Counted from the first letter of the stretch, positions 44,165 to 53,536 are shown. The stretch is DNA of 64,000 nucleotides from Cryomorphaceae bacterium (GCA_016124575.1 WGNM01000034.1:1-64000), one strand, 5' to 3'. A program made the numbers and translations. Notes: generated by a model not told the origin, from the letters alone.

Positions 44165-45258
44165 TTTCGATTTCGTCGTATGCTTTTGCTGGTGCATCTT
44201 TTGACAAACTAGAAAGTTTGCACTCTATCTTGAGTTCAGCAAATCACGGTTTAGTGGCATGGGATAGCGAATGGGCCGGACGATTGCCTGTTAGCATTGA
44301 GAAAGCCATTGAGCGCATGCGTAGCATTCGAAAAGACTACGCTGTTTTGGATAGAGTGACATTGTTATCGATGTTATTGGCGCAATCAGCAACGAATGGT
44401 TTCGATTCAAAAGACATGATTGTTTTGGTTGGTTCTGCTCGAGGAGCAACTGCAACTTTGGAGGCTGCGACGGCATCGTTTTTAAAAGGTGAGCGTTTGG
44501 CACCGCAGACATCTCCTATTACTACAGCAGGTTCAATTTCGGCCATGACTGCCCGTCATATTGGTGCAGAGCGCGGCGCGATGTCGATGTCGATGACCTG
44601 CGGCACCGGTCTGCAAGCCGTTGTCCACGCATGCCATTTACGCAAATACGGCGTATCCCAAAACATCCTTGTGGGAGGTGTAGAAGCGCCGCTAACGCCA
44701 TTTACAAAGGCTCAGTTTCTAGCCTTGCGTTTGCTATCTAAAGAACAATCAAGATATCCATCGCAGCCACTGGTGTTTGAGGGAAATCGTGTTGTATTGT
44801 CTGAAGGCGGCGGATTTTTGCTTCTCGGCGAAGGCGGTAGATTTGAGATTATTGGTTGGGGTGAAGCCATGAGTGTGGAAGGGTCGGCAGTGACTTTTTC
44901 TCAAGAAGCAATGGAGCGATCGATGGGGTTGGCATTGCACATGAGTAAATTGGATGCTGTAGACGTTGTTGTTCCGCATGCGCCAGGCACTCAATTGGGC
45001 GATAGGTTTGAGTTGGATGCTATAGAAAAGTTGTTTCCGCAGGCGAACGTCTATAGTTCTAAGTGGGCAACAGGTCATTCATTGGGTGCGAGTGGAATGA
45101 TAGGGGTTGCCACAGCGATGCTTATACTCGAAGGCGGAGATTACAACATGCCTCATTTAAATGGATGGGCTAGCACCAAAATGGCCAATACAGTGATGGT
45201 AAACGCTTCAGGATTTGGAGGCAATTGCACCTCTGTTATACTCAGAAAACGGATTTAG
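44161..45258 (+). CDS. Beta-ketoacyl-ACP synthase-like protein coupled to bioA
   Basis: A 365-residue thiolase-fold protein. The Cys-His-His triad is present: Cys in MSMTCGTGLQAVV, His in VVVPHAPGTQLGD and His in KWATGHSLGASGM. It is shorter than FabF (about 410) and has a divergent N-terminus. It starts with TTG at 44161, overlapping the bioA stop by four bases, so it is translationally coupled. Because of this, a role in making the pimeloyl precursor of biotin is inferred; a general fatty-acid role cannot be excluded. It overlaps the convergent gene by four bases. Confidence 0.85.
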   Translation: MISISSYAFAGASFDKLESLHSILSSANHGLVAWDSEWAGRLPVSIEKAIERMRSIRKDYAVLDRVTLLSMLLAQSATNGFDSKDMIVLVGSARGATATLEAATASFLKGERLAPQTSPITTAGSISAMTARHIGAERGAMSMSMTCGTGLQAVVHACHLRKYGVSQNILVGGVEAPLTPFTKAQFLALRLLSKEQSRYPSQPLVFEGNRVVLSEGGGFLLLGEGGRFEIIGWGEAMSVEGSAVTFSQEAMERSMGLALHMSKLDAVDVVVPHAPGTQLGDRFELDAIEKLFPQANVYSSKWATGHSLGASGMIGVATAMLILEGGDYNMPHLNGWASTKMANTVMVNASGFGGNCTSVILRKRI

Positions 45259-45806
45259 GCCTGTTGCGGAATAACCCGAAACTTATCTTGAAAAGCCTTC
45301 CAATCCCAAATAAAGTTCTCGAGCAGGTCGCTCAAATTCTTTTGGAAAATTGGGTTAGGAACATTTAATCCACGGAAATATTCTTCTTGAGCGTGGTTCA
45401 AATTGTATTTGTAGAATACCGCGCGAGACATGCCGTACAGGGTGTTTTTGCTTGGGTGGCTGACACGTGAAATGAAATCTCTGTATTCTTTCACCTTTTG
45501 TGCGAAAACATCGGGTTGTAATCCTACAACTTCAGAAAATTGCACCACCAATCCTTGAATAATCTCTTTGTCTACCCCTTGGTCAAAATGCGTTGGGATA
45601 AAGTTGAAGTTACCGGCGACTACAAGAAGCAGGAATTTTCCGTAATCTTCGTGGTTGACATTTGGTCGGATTTCAAATTCCGGACTGTCGTTGATAAACC
45701 CGGCAACTTCAGGCCAGCCTTGCTCAACAGCGTTTAGAGTTGTGGCAACAACATGTTTTACCACAGCATCTACCGAAATTTTTTTACGTCCGAATATCAC
45801 CATCAT
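45255..45806 (-). CDS. Hypothetical cytoplasmic protein
   Basis: A 183-residue soluble protein with no signal or membrane helix. It starts MMVIFGRKKISVDAVVKHVV and contains FIPTHFDQGVDKEIIQGLVV and YRDFISRVSHPSKNTLYGMS. It appears all-alpha with well-mixed charge, and I do not recognise a family. Its stop overlaps the convergent ketosynthase stop. The ATG at 45806 is followed by a second ATG at 45803; either could be used. Confidence 0.7.
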   Translation of the reverse strand: MMVIFGRKKISVDAVVKHVVATTLNAVEQGWPEVAGFINDSPEFEIRPNVNHEDYGKFLLLVVAGNFNFIPTHFDQGVDKEIIQGLVVQFSEVVGLQPDVFAQKVKEYRDFISRVSHPSKNTLYGMSRAVFYKYNLNHAQEEYFRGLNVPNPIFQKNLSDLLENFIWDWKAFQDKFRVIPQQA

Positions 45807-45898
45807 ACGAAGGTCCCTTTGAGGGTCAAAGTTAGGAGTGAGTTTGGGTTTAGTTAAGTAGATATGAAATCAACTATCAACAAAGTTATTCACCGAGC

Positions 45899-45976
45899 TT
45901 AAGTCATCAACAAGGCAAAAGCTATGCTAACCAGAACCGCTACAGCTACACGCTTGAATCGTAAAGTTGCTGTCAT
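45899..45976 (-). CDS. Possible 25-residue hydrophobic peptide
   Basis: A short frame reads MTATLRFKRVAVAVLVSIAF then ALLMT and stops. It has a basic N-terminus followed by a single hydrophobic helix, as in small membrane peptides. No strong ribosome site is visible, though the upstream region is A/T-rich. It occupies the 316-base gap between the hypothetical gene (start 45806) and pyrD (ATG 46123). The rest of that gap holds only the pyrD promoter. Coding is possible but unproven. Confidence 0.3.
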   Translation of the reverse strand: MTATLRFKRVAVAVLVSIAFALLMT

Positions 45977-46082
45977 GAGATTAAATTAAGTTAATTGGTG
46001 GCGCAAATTACCATCTTAGTTTGCGCGTTTTTAGCGTGTTAAGGTTGAAGCATTAAGACCGAATGGTTAATAACCCTAAAAA

Positions 46083-46118
46083 TTGTTGATAACATTGATG
46101 TTTCCCGTTGTATTTTTG
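46083..46118 (+). promoter_or_regulatory. Promoter of pyrD
   Basis: Two overlapping TTG (46083-46088) and TATTTTTG (46111-46118) are separated by 22 bases from the second TTG, matching the Bacteroidota -33/-7 arrangement. The -7 element ends four bases before the ATG at 46123, predicting a leaderless mRNA. Confidence 0.6.
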
Positions 46119-46122
46119 CGGC

Positions 46123-47151
46123 ATGTACAAGTTTATAATCAAGCCAATTTTCTTCTTATTTCGTCCAGAAGTAGCTCATAACATGAGTTTTTACTTGTTG
46201 AGAGCCACTCTTTTGATACCTGGAATGAAGTATTTGTTTCACAGTCGCTTCGTGGTTAACGACGATCGCTTGAAAAGAAGAGTCTTTGGGTTAGACTTTC
46301 CGAATCCAGTTGGCTTGGCAGCAGGCTTTGATAAAGACGCCACATTGTTTAACGAATTGGCATGTTTGGGGTTTGGGTTTGTTGAGATTGGGACAGTTAC
46401 ACCAAAGGCACAACAGGGCAATGATCAGCCGCGTTTGTTTCGCTTGCCAAAAGATCGAGCATTGATCAACCGCATGGGATTTAACAACCACGGCGTTCAT
46501 GCTGCAGCAGAGCGTTTGAAGCATCGAAAGACCCGAATTATTTTAGGGGGCAACATAGGTAAGAACAAGAATACGCCCAATGAAGATGCTATTTCTGATT
46601 ACGTTATTAGCATGGAAGCTTTGCATCCGGTAGTCGATTACTTTGTTGTAAATGTAAGTTCACCGAATACGCCAAACCTTCGTGCTTTGCAGGAGAAGGA
46701 GCCGTTGAAGGCGTTGCTAAACGAGCTTATGCTCCGCAACCGCACCACGGGCGCCCCTCGGCCCCTTCTCCTGAAAATCGCACCAGATTTGACAAATGAA
46801 CAGCTGGATGACATTGTAGAAATCGTTTTAGAGACCGGCATTGATGGAGTGATTGCGACCAATACCACCATTGCCCGCGAACCGCTAACGACAGACGCTG
46901 CGGCTGTTCAAGAGATCGGGGCGGGCGGATTGAGTGGTTTGCCTGTAAAGGACAAGAGCACTGAAGTTATCCGCTATTTGCATTCGAAATCGAACGGAGC
47001 ATTCCCAATAATAGGAGTGGGTGGCATATCGAATGCGAGTGATGCGAGAGAAAAATTAGACGCCGGTGCTTCATTGGTACAGGTGTATACCAGTTTTATT
47101 TACGAGGGACCGGCCTTGGCATCGAATATTAACCGCGGATTGCTTTCTTAG
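46123..47151 (+). CDS. pyrD: Quinone-dependent dihydroorotate dehydrogenase (class 2)
   Basis: A 342-residue flavoenzyme of pyrimidine synthesis, peripheral on the inner membrane and reducing quinone. The N-terminal amphipathic helix ([20 protein letters not shown]) is the class 2 hallmark. The core has [45 protein letters not shown], the catalytic Ser in [11 protein letters not shown], and ATNTTI plus [14 protein letters not shown] near the FMN phosphate. I start at ATG 46123 because the promoter element lies just upstream of it. The 3' end overlaps the convergent ABC gene by four bases. Confidence 0.96.
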   Translation: MYKFIIKPIFFLFRPEVAHNMSFYLLRATLLIPGMKYLFHSRFVVNDDRLKRRVFGLDFPNPVGLAAGFDKDATLFNELACLGFGFVEIGTVTPKAQQGNDQPRLFRLPKDRALINRMGFNNHGVHAAAERLKHRKTRIILGGNIGKNKNTPNEDAISDYVISMEALHPVVDYFVVNVSSPNTPNLRALQEKEPLKALLNELMLRNRTTGAPRPLLLKIAPDLTNEQLDDIVEIVLETGIDGVIATNTTIAREPLTTDAAAVQEIGAGGLSGLPVKDKSTEVIRYLHSKSNGAFPIIGVGGISNASDAREKLDAGASLVQVYTSFIYEGPALASNINRGLLS

Positions 47152-48965
47152 TCGAATTGTTGCATTTCAACGAGCGTTTTGTAGACACCGTTTTTCTCAA
47201 TCAATTCAGCGTGTGTGCCTTGCTCAGCGATTTGTCCGTCTTTCACCACAACAATCAAATCAGCCTTTTGAATTGTGCTTAAGCGGTGCGCTATTACGAG
47301 TGCCGTTCGGTTTTCCATCAGATTCGTAATCGCTTGCTGTACAAGTTTTTCGCTTTGCGTGTCTAACGCAGATGTTGCTTCATCCAGAATCAGGATAGGT
47401 GGGTTTTTGTATACCGCTCGTGCAATGGATATCCGTTGTTTTTGTCCGCCCGAGAGCTTGCCACCCCCATCTCCAACAACAAAGTCATACGTCCCTGGCA
47501 GATCTTTCACGAACTCTTCTGCGTTTGCTATCCGCGCTGCATGCGCGACCTTTTCTTGTGAAATTACATCTGCGCCGAGGGCGATATTTCCTGTTACGGT
47601 ATCGTTGAAGAGTATTGAATCTTGCGTAACGACCCCCATCAATTTCCGAACATCATTTATTTTGCAATTTCTGATGTCGACACCATCAATTTTTATTGCC
47701 CCTTCAGAGACATCGTAGAAACGACCCAGCAGGTTTGCTAGAGTAGATTTTCCGCCGCCCGATGGCCCAACAAGTGCTACCGTCATGCCCTTTTTGAGCG
47801 TCAAATTAATGCCTTTTATTACAGCGTCTTCGCCGTATGCGAAATGGACATTTTCGAAAATGATTTCATGTTCAAAGTTTTCAAGACGTTCAGGATTTTC
47901 TTGATCCATGATATCGATAGGAGCGAGCAGTATATCGTTCACACGTTCCATAGACGCTGCACCCTTGTTGATTCTGAAGACAGCATCAGAGATAGCGCGA
48001 GCGGGTTGAATGATTTGAGAGAATACCACCAAGTAGCCAATAAATAGGTCGCCACTTAGTCCATCGGTGCCGCTGAGCACCAATCTGCCACCTACATAGA
48101 GTAAGATAGCGATAACAGAAAGCGAAATGAATTCGCTCATAGGAGATGACAGGTATTCACGTTTGTACAGTTTCCTCATCAAGCGGAAATAGCGACCATT
48201 AACTTCATCGAAACGATCATTAAACTGTTTTTCGGCATTAAACGCCTTGATGACTTTTAGTCCGCCCAATGTTTCTTCAATAACCGAAATCAGCTCACCC
48301 AATTGAGCCTTCCCGCGTTTGGCTGCATTTTTCAGACTTTTAGCAATTCTACTAATTAGAAAACCACTTATGGGTAAGAAAATCAGTGCGAAGAGGGTTA
48401 ATTTCCAGGATATGGCGAAGAGCATTCCAAGCGAAATCAGCAACATAATCGGTGATTTGAATATCACTTCTACCGCACCAATTACAGAGAATTCTATCTC
48501 CATCAGATCGTTTGTCATACGAGATATGACATCTCCTTTTCTTTCATTGGTATAGAAACCAATAGGCAGGTCGACAACCTTTTTGTAGAGCGTCTTTCGC
48601 AAGTCTCTGGCCACACCAGTGCGGATAGTTGCCAGGCTATAAAGCGCGAAATAGTTTACGATATTCTTTACAAGAGCCAAGATTACAATCCACAAGCACA
48701 TCCACATTAGTGCGGCCGGCGCGCCATTTTCGACGACATACGTATCGAGTTTTAAGGCGATTACATGGTACCAATATTCGCCACCAGAAGTCGCATTCGT
48801 AGTTGTTGGTTGGTTTCCTGCCGAGAAAAGGATGCGGAGGAAGGGCACTACACTGAGGAAAGTGAACAGCGACAGAATCGCATTGAGAAGATTAAAGAAA
48901 ATGTTCCCATAGATATTCCACTTATATGCAGTGGCCAGCTTGAACAATCCTTTGAACTTCTTCAT
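47148..48965 (-). CDS. MsbA-like ABC exporter (permease-ATPase)
   Basis: A 605-residue half transporter. Six membrane helices span about 20-330. The ATPase domain follows with Walker [17 protein letters not shown], the [14 protein letters not shown] signature, Walker [13 protein letters not shown] and the switch His in IAHRLSTIQ. It resembles MsbA-type lipid/lipid A exporters of Bacteroidota by length and layout; the substrate cannot be read from sequence. It begins one base after the purB stop, so the two share an operon. Confidence 0.93.
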   Translation of the reverse strand: MKKFKGLFKLATAYKWNIYGNIFFNLLNAILSLFTFLSVVPFLRILFSAGNQPTTTNATSGGEYWYHVIALKLDTYVVENGAPAALMWMCLWIVILALVKNIVNYFALYSLATIRTGVARDLRKTLYKKVVDLPIGFYTNERKGDVISRMTNDLMEIEFSVIGAVEVIFKSPIMLLISLGMLFAISWKLTLFALIFLPISGFLISRIAKSLKNAAKRGKAQLGELISVIEETLGGLKVIKAFNAEKQFNDRFDEVNGRYFRLMRKLYKREYLSSPMSEFISLSVIAILLYVGGRLVLSGTDGLSGDLFIGYLVVFSQIIQPARAISDAVFRINKGAASMERVNDILLAPIDIMDQENPERLENFEHEIIFENVHFAYGEDAVIKGINLTLKKGMTVALVGPSGGGKSTLANLLGRFYDVSEGAIKIDGVDIRNCKINDVRKLMGVVTQDSILFNDTVTGNIALGADVISQEKVAHAARIANAEEFVKDLPGTYDFVVGDGGGKLSGGQKQRISIARAVYKNPPILILDEATSALDTQSEKLVQQAITNLMENRTALVIAHRLSTIQKADLIVVVKDGQIAEQGTHAELIEKNGVYKTLVEMQQFD

Positions 48966-48966
48966 T

Positions 48967-50310
48967 TCAGATTCCGGTATAATTGGCAGGTGAGATCGCT
49001 TTCAGTTCGTCTTTTAGCTCGTCTGAGATTGGCAATTCATTGATAAATGCAGCGATAGAATCTTTATTAATCGCAGCATTTGTCCGTGTCAAACCCTTCA
49101 ATGCCTCGTAAGGTTTTGGGAAACCTTCACGGCGCAAGATGGTTTGAATGGCTTCAGCTACCACTGCCCAGTTGGCTTCAAGATCGCGTTCTAGAGCGGG
49201 TTTATTAAGAAGCAGTTTTCCAAGACCTTTCGCCGTTGAAGCGATAGCGATTAGCGTGTGAGCCACGGGGACACCGATGTTTCGAAGGACAGTGCTGTCA
49301 GTGAGGTCGCGTTGCAGACGAGACACAGGCAGTTTAGCGGCCAAGTGTTCGAGCATTGCGTTGGCGACACCTAGATTTCCCTCACTATTTTCGAAATCGA
49401 TAGGGTTCACCTTGTGCGGCATAGCAGAAGAACCGATTTCACCATCTTTGATCTTTTGCTTGAAGTAATCCATTGATATGTAAGTCCACATATCTCTGTT
49501 CAAGTCTACAAGTATGGTGTTGATTCGTTTTAGTCCATCACACAAAGCAGCCATATTATCATAGTGCTCGATTTGCGTTGTTGTTTGCGAGCGATCAAGG
49601 CCTAGCGTATTATTTACGAAAGCATTTCCGAACTCAGTCCAATTAATATTCGGGTAAGCGACATGGTGCGCATTGAAGTTTCCTGTTGCTCCTCCAAATT
49701 TCGCACTATGCGGCACCGATTTAAGGGCATCTAGTTGTTTTAACAGACGTTCTTCAAAAACCTTAAATTCTTTACCAAGCCGTGTAGGAGACGCCGGTTG
49801 TCCGTGTGTTCTCGCCAACATCGGCACATCTTTAAAATCTACAGATAGTGCGTGGATTTGCTCAATTACCTGATTGATAGCAGGATAGTATGTGCTTTCC
49901 AGAGCATCTTTCAGAGAAAGAGGAACAGCGGTGTTGTTGATGTCTTGAGAGGTCAGTCCAAAGTGGATAAATTCACCATATTTAGACAAACCTAGATTGT
50001 CCAATTGCTTTTTAATGAAATATTCTACTGCTTTAACATCATGGTTCGTTGTCTTCTCAGTTTCTTTGATTTCTAGCGCATCATTTTCAGAGAAATTCAG
50101 ATAAACATCGCGCAGGTCATCTTTCTTATCAGAGGGGAAGTCAGCAAGTTGCGGCAGTGGCAATTCGCAGAGCGCAATAAAGTATTCTACTTCGACCTGC
50201 ACGCGGTATTTGATTAGTCCGAATTCAGACAAAAAAGTAGCCAATACAGCCGTTTTATTTCGGTAACGGCCATCGATAGGAGATATCGCAGAAAGTTCAG
50301 AAAGATTCAT
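48967..50310 (-). CDS. purB: Adenylosuccinate lyase
   Basis: A 447-residue fumarase-superfamily enzyme of purine synthesis, cleaving SAICAR and adenylosuccinate. I start at ATG 50310 (MNLSELSAISPIDGRYRNKT), which fits the family; the frame extends upstream over the promoter. Diagnostic segments are HDVKAVEYFIKKQL, HFGLTSQDINNTAVPLSL, MLARTHGQPASPTRLGKEF and the signature GSSAMPHKVNPIDFENSEGN. It is in an operon with the ABC exporter, and divergent from the metallohydrolase gene. Confidence 0.96.
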   Translation of the reverse strand: MNLSELSAISPIDGRYRNKTAVLATFLSEFGLIKYRVQVEVEYFIALCELPLPQLADFPSDKKDDLRDVYLNFSENDALEIKETEKTTNHDVKAVEYFIKKQLDNLGLSKYGEFIHFGLTSQDINNTAVPLSLKDALESTYYPAINQVIEQIHALSVDFKDVPMLARTHGQPASPTRLGKEFKVFEERLLKQLDALKSVPHSAKFGGATGNFNAHHVAYPNINWTEFGNAFVNNTLGLDRSQTTTQIEHYDNMAALCDGLKRINTILVDLNRDMWTYISMDYFKQKIKDGEIGSSAMPHKVNPIDFENSEGNLGVANAMLEHLAAKLPVSRLQRDLTDSTVLRNIGVPVAHTLIAIASTAKGLGKLLLNKPALERDLEANWAVVAEAIQTILRREGFPKPYEALKGLTRTNAAINKDSIAAFINELPISDELKDELKAISPANYTGI

Positions 50311-50330
50311 TTCCGATAAATTGAAAAGCG

Positions 50331-50369
50331 CAAATGTAACGAATTGCAAGGTGTTAGCGGTTATATTTG
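50331..50369. promoter_or_regulatory. Divergent promoter pair of purB and the metallohydrolase gene
   Basis: TACATTTG on the minus strand (50331-50338) lies 20 bases before the purB ATG. TATATTTG on the plus strand (50362-50369) lies 45 bases before the ATG at 50415. Both match TAnnTTTG, so the two genes appear to be divergently transcribed from a compact region. Confidence 0.5.
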
Positions 50370-50414
50370 GGCCCAGAGAGACATCAAGTTTACCCAAAAA
50401 CTGCAAATTGCGAT

Positions 50415-51266
50415 ATGAAATTACATTCGATACCAACAGGGAATTTCAAATTAGACGGAGGGGCGATGTTTGGGGTAGTACCCAAATCGCTTTGGCAGCG
50501 CACCAATCCTGCCGATTCCAATAACATGTGCACATGGGCTATGCGGTCATTGTTAATAGAAGATCAAGGGCGGCTGATATTGGTAGACTGTGGGATTGGC
50601 GACAAGCAGGACGAGAAATTTTTCAGTCATTTTCATCTTCATGGAGAAGACAGTTTAGACAAGTCGCTGAACAAGCTAGGGTTTCATAGAGATGATATCA
50701 CCGACGTCTTTTTAACCCATTTACATTTTGATCATTGCGGCGGGGCGATAGGCAGAGAAGGAGATCAATTTCGGCCAACATTTAAGAACGCCCATTTTTG
50801 GAGTTGTGAGCGACATTGGGAATGGGCAACCAAGCCCAATGCTCGGGAGAAAGCATCTTTTTTGAGTGAGAATATTCGTCCGATAGCTGACAGCGGACAA
50901 TTAAAGTTCATCGACAGAGCATCTTCTGAAACAAAGTCTGTATTTCCTGGCATTGACGTTTATTTCATGGACGGGCATACAGAGAGTCAGATGTTACCGA
51001 AGATAGAAGTAGGGGGTAGGACCATTGTTTTCATGGCTGATTTGTTGCCAAGTGTAGGTCATATACCATTACCGTATGTTATGGGATATGACACGCGACC
51101 ATTGCTCACACTCGATGAGAAAGAGAAATTTTTGAATGAGGCAGCCGATCGGCAATATATTTTGTTTTTAGAGCACGATTCAGAGAACGAATGTTGCGTT
51201 GTAGAGCATACAGAACGAGGAGTAAGGCTAGCACGGGCGGGGAAGTTGGGAGATTTTTTAGGTTGA
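50415..51266 (+). CDS. Metallo-beta-lactamase-fold hydrolase
   Basis: A 283-residue protein from ATG 50415 (MKLHSIPTGNFKLDGGAMFG). The metal motif is THLHFDHCGG (101-110), with later ligands in FMDGHTESQML (His188) and MADLLPS (Asp209), forming the di-zinc site. The layout fits the soluble lactonase-like subgroup of the superfamily (quorum-quenching lactonases and related enzymes), but substrate is unpredictable. The frame upstream of 50415 is not used because it would cover the promoter. Confidence 0.9.
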   Translation: MKLHSIPTGNFKLDGGAMFGVVPKSLWQRTNPADSNNMCTWAMRSLLIEDQGRLILVDCGIGDKQDEKFFSHFHLHGEDSLDKSLNKLGFHRDDITDVFLTHLHFDHCGGAIGREGDQFRPTFKNAHFWSCERHWEWATKPNAREKASFLSENIRPIADSGQLKFIDRASSETKSVFPGIDVYFMDGHTESQMLPKIEVGGRTIVFMADLLPSVGHIPLPYVMGYDTRPLLTLDEKEKFLNEAADRQYILFLEHDSENECCVVEHTERGVRLARAGKLGDFLG

Positions 51267-51388
51267 TGATTTTTTTAGAAAAAATTGAAACCTTACAAAG
51301 GAAGGTGTCGTTAAAGAACCTGTAGAATGTTTCATTTGAAGTTCTATAAGCAAAAAGTTAAGCAAGCAATCTCACCCTTGAGAAAATT

Positions 51389-51414
51389 AAAAGTCCGGGC
51401 GCGGACTTTTTTTT
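51389..51414 (+). terminator. Rho-independent terminator in the gap before the DUF983 gene
   Basis: A nine-base-pair stem (AAAAGTCCG 51389-51397 with CGGACTTTT 51402-51410), tetraloop GGCG and T8. It lies 123 bases after the metallohydrolase stop (51266). The 338-base gap 51267-51604 otherwise shows no open frame of note, only the promoter element of the next gene. Confidence 0.85.
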
Positions 51415-51592
51415 GTGCCCATTTTTTACTGTTAGAGCCAATCTAGTTGATTGAAATGAAAGATTTTAAAGGATTATGTGAACCATACCTTTCATTTTGT
51501 AAGTGAATGTATAAGGTTGGGTATCTTTGCAGACAATCAACGAATTCAGAAGTTTGTGACTTAAGTCATATTATTTCATCCCCTCCAATCGC

Positions 51593-51600
51593 TACTTTTG
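51593..51600 (+). promoter_or_regulatory. -7 promoter element of the DUF983 gene
   Basis: TACTTTTG matches TAnnTTTG and ends four bases before the ATG at 51605, again predicting a leaderless transcript. Confidence 0.5.
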
Positions 51601-51604
51601 TCCA

Positions 51605-52030
51605 ATGGCATTCAAATCCTCAAAACTCTACCCAATCCTATCTTTTCGATGTCCTAAGTGTCATCAGGGAAAACTATTCATTGAGCCAAATCCTTACAAA
51701 TTCTCTGCTATGACCACAATGCATTCCAAATGCAATTGCTGTCAAGAAGATTTTGTGAGGGAACCTGGTTTCTTTTTCGGAGCGGCTTATGTGAGTTATG
51801 CGCTAACCGTTGCTCTGTGGGTTGCTGTTTTGGTGGCGCTGATGACCTTCAATGCCCTTGGTTGGATCTCCTTTTCTTTTTTTGAGAACCCTGCAACGTT
51901 TCTAACTGTTGGAGTAACAACTTTGGTTGTTTTGCTCCCAGTCTTATTCCGTTTGTCTCGCGCAATATGGATCGCAATGTTTGTCCATTACGACAAAAAC
52001 GCAACTTGCAAATCTGAATCTACCAAATAA
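51605..52030 (+). CDS. DUF983 family membrane protein
   Basis: A 141-residue protein. The N-terminal zinc-ribbon-like motif is FRCPKCHQGKLF (residues about 15-27), paired with a second CNCCQEDF (about 43-50). After that come GFFFGAAYVSYALTVALWVA and two or three membrane helices. This is the DUF983 arrangement. The function is unknown; members sit near cytochrome oxidase assembly genes in some bacteria, but no such genes are here. Its end overlaps the convergent DAHP synthase gene by 11 bases. Confidence 0.92.
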   Translation: MAFKSSKLYPILSFRCPKCHQGKLFIEPNPYKFSAMTTMHSKCNCCQEDFVREPGFFFGAAYVSYALTVALWVAVLVALMTFNALGWISFSFFENPATFLTVGVTTLVVLLPVLFRLSRAIWIAMFVHYDKNATCKSESTK

Positions 52031-53126
52031 CCTCGTCTTCTTTACCGGTGTTCATTACAGTACTTTGAGTCCGTATCGACGTAGAATGCGTTAACTGCAG
52101 ATATTGCTTGATGTACTCGGTGTCTAAACCCATCTCTGTTGCCCATTTTATCCTCGTTTCTACAATCTCACGCCAGCGCTCAAGCTGAAGGATGGTTAGG
52201 TCATGCTCTTTTTTATAGAGTCCAATCTCTTCTATTACGGATAGCCTTTGCTTCATAAAGCGGAAAATTTGCTCGTCGATTGTGTCAATTCGCGCTCGCA
52301 AATCCTCAAGTGTATGGGTCACGGCCGGGTCTTCCAATCGTAAACTGCGAATCTCCAATCCCTCTGTTAAGGTTTTGAAGACGTCTGGGGTGATCTGCTG
52401 TTGTGCATCACTCCATGCTTGATTGGGATTGGGATGAACCTCAATCATGAAGCCTAACATGCCCAAATCCATCGCTTTTTGAGCTATAGGGAACAACAAA
52501 TCTCTGCGACCACCAATATGGCTAGGATCACACAAGACCGGCAGCTTCGGCAGCATTGTCATCAGTGAAATCGGAATCTCCCACATAGGTGGATTTCGGT
52601 AGGCATCCGAACCATAGTTCGAAAATCCGCGGTGCATAGCCATCAACTTTGTAATGCCGCTGAGTGAAAAGCGTTCTATTGCCCCAAGCCATAGCTGAAG
52701 ATCGGGATTGATGGGGTTTTTGACAATTACGGGAATGTCTACTCCTTTCAACGCATCAGCTATCTCTTGAACTGAGAATGGATTCACTGTGGTGCGCGCT
52801 CCTACCCACAAGACATCAACTCCTGCTTTAAGGGCAGCTTCGACATGGGCTGAATTTGCGACTTCAGTTGTTACTGGAAGGTTGGCGTTTCTGCCTGCTT
52901 CAACAAGCCATTGCAAAGCTGGCTCGCCTATGCCCTGGAAAAATCCTGGTCGGGTTCTTGGTTTCCAAATGCCGGCTCGAAATAAACTTACTTTACCTGT
53001 CTTTCCCAATTCCGCAGCTGTTTGGAATACCTGCTCTGGGGTTTCAGCGCTGCATGGCCCTGCGATGATGAGCGGACGAGCTGTGTTGATAGGCCATTCA
53101 GAAAGTGGTTTGATCTCGATATCCAT
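52020..53126 (-). CDS. DAHP synthase / chorismate mutase type II fusion
   Basis: A 368-residue bifunctional enzyme at the head of aromatic amino acid synthesis. Residues about 1-265 are a class I DAHP synthase (RPLIIAGPCSAETPEQVFQT, FRAGIWKPRTRPGFFQGIGE, MHRGFSNYG, PVLCDPSHIGGRRD, MIEVHPNPNQAWSDA). Residues about 275-365 are an AroQ-type chorismate mutase (LRARIDTIDEQIFRFMKQRL, IGLYKKEHD). This order (synthase first) is usual in Bacteroidota, and the mutase domain often gives prephenate feedback control. It appears to be a single-gene unit. Confidence 0.95.
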   Translation of the reverse strand: MDIEIKPLSEWPINTARPLIIAGPCSAETPEQVFQTAAELGKTGKVSLFRAGIWKPRTRPGFFQGIGEPALQWLVEAGRNANLPVTTEVANSAHVEAALKAGVDVLWVGARTTVNPFSVQEIADALKGVDIPVIVKNPINPDLQLWLGAIERFSLSGITKLMAMHRGFSNYGSDAYRNPPMWEIPISLMTMLPKLPVLCDPSHIGGRRDLLFPIAQKAMDLGMLGFMIEVHPNPNQAWSDAQQQITPDVFKTLTEGLEIRSLRLEDPAVTHTLEDLRARIDTIDEQIFRFMKQRLSVIEEIGLYKKEHDLTILQLERWREIVETRIKWATEMGLDTEYIKQYLQLTHSTSIRTQSTVMNTGKEDEVIW

Positions 53127-53286
53127 ATTTGTATAACATCACGGTTTGTGTGGTGTTCTATGGTTACAAAGATATAGGAAGAACGATCATGAAGCACTTA
53201 AATGATGGATAGTGCTTGCTGTGAATCTGAAATCATTTCAAGCGAACAAAGCTTAATAATGAAGTGTGAGGAGGATAAATGAAAAG

Positions 53287-53370
53287 TGCCCAGAGCGGGA
53301 CTCGAACCCGCACACCCTTTCGGACACATGGCCCTCAACCATGCCTGTCTACCAATTTCAGCACCTGGGC
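53287..53370 (-). tRNA. tRNA-Leu (anticodon GAG)
   Basis: The minus strand folds as a class II tRNA of 84 bases. The acceptor is GCCCAGG with TCTGGGC plus discriminator A, and the anticodon stem CATGG/CCATG encloses loop TTGAGGG. A long variable arm and a GGTTCGAGTCC T-loop complete it. The anticodon GAG reads CTC/CTT leucine codons. No CCA is encoded. Confidence 0.93.
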
Positions 53371-53501
53371 AGATGCCTCGACCTTCAAAGGCTCGTGATT
53401 CATCGATTACCTAATCAAAACCGAGGCGGAGCTCGGCAAGAAAGCCAACCGGAATGGTTTCACAACCTGACCTAGCCGAGATCAAATAATGTAAGAAAAA
53501 G

Positions 53502-53531
53502 AAAAGGCAGATTCATTAAACTGCCTTTTTT
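53502..53531 (-). terminator. Terminator between tRNA-Lys and tRNA-Leu genes
   Basis: AAAAGGCAG (53502-53510) pairs with CTGCCTTTT (53521-53529) around a ten-base loop, with T/A-rich flanks on both sides. It lies just downstream of tRNA-Lys on the minus strand, so the two tRNAs may be separate units. Confidence 0.7.
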
Positions 53532-53536
53532 ATAAG

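Noticed and set aside
42462-45258. Complete biotin operon
   Set aside because: Only bioA is clear; bioB, bioD and bioF are not in the window.
53371-53501. A third tRNA between Leu and Lys
   Set aside because: The stretch has no acceptor/anticodon pairing or GGTTCGA T-loop of its own.
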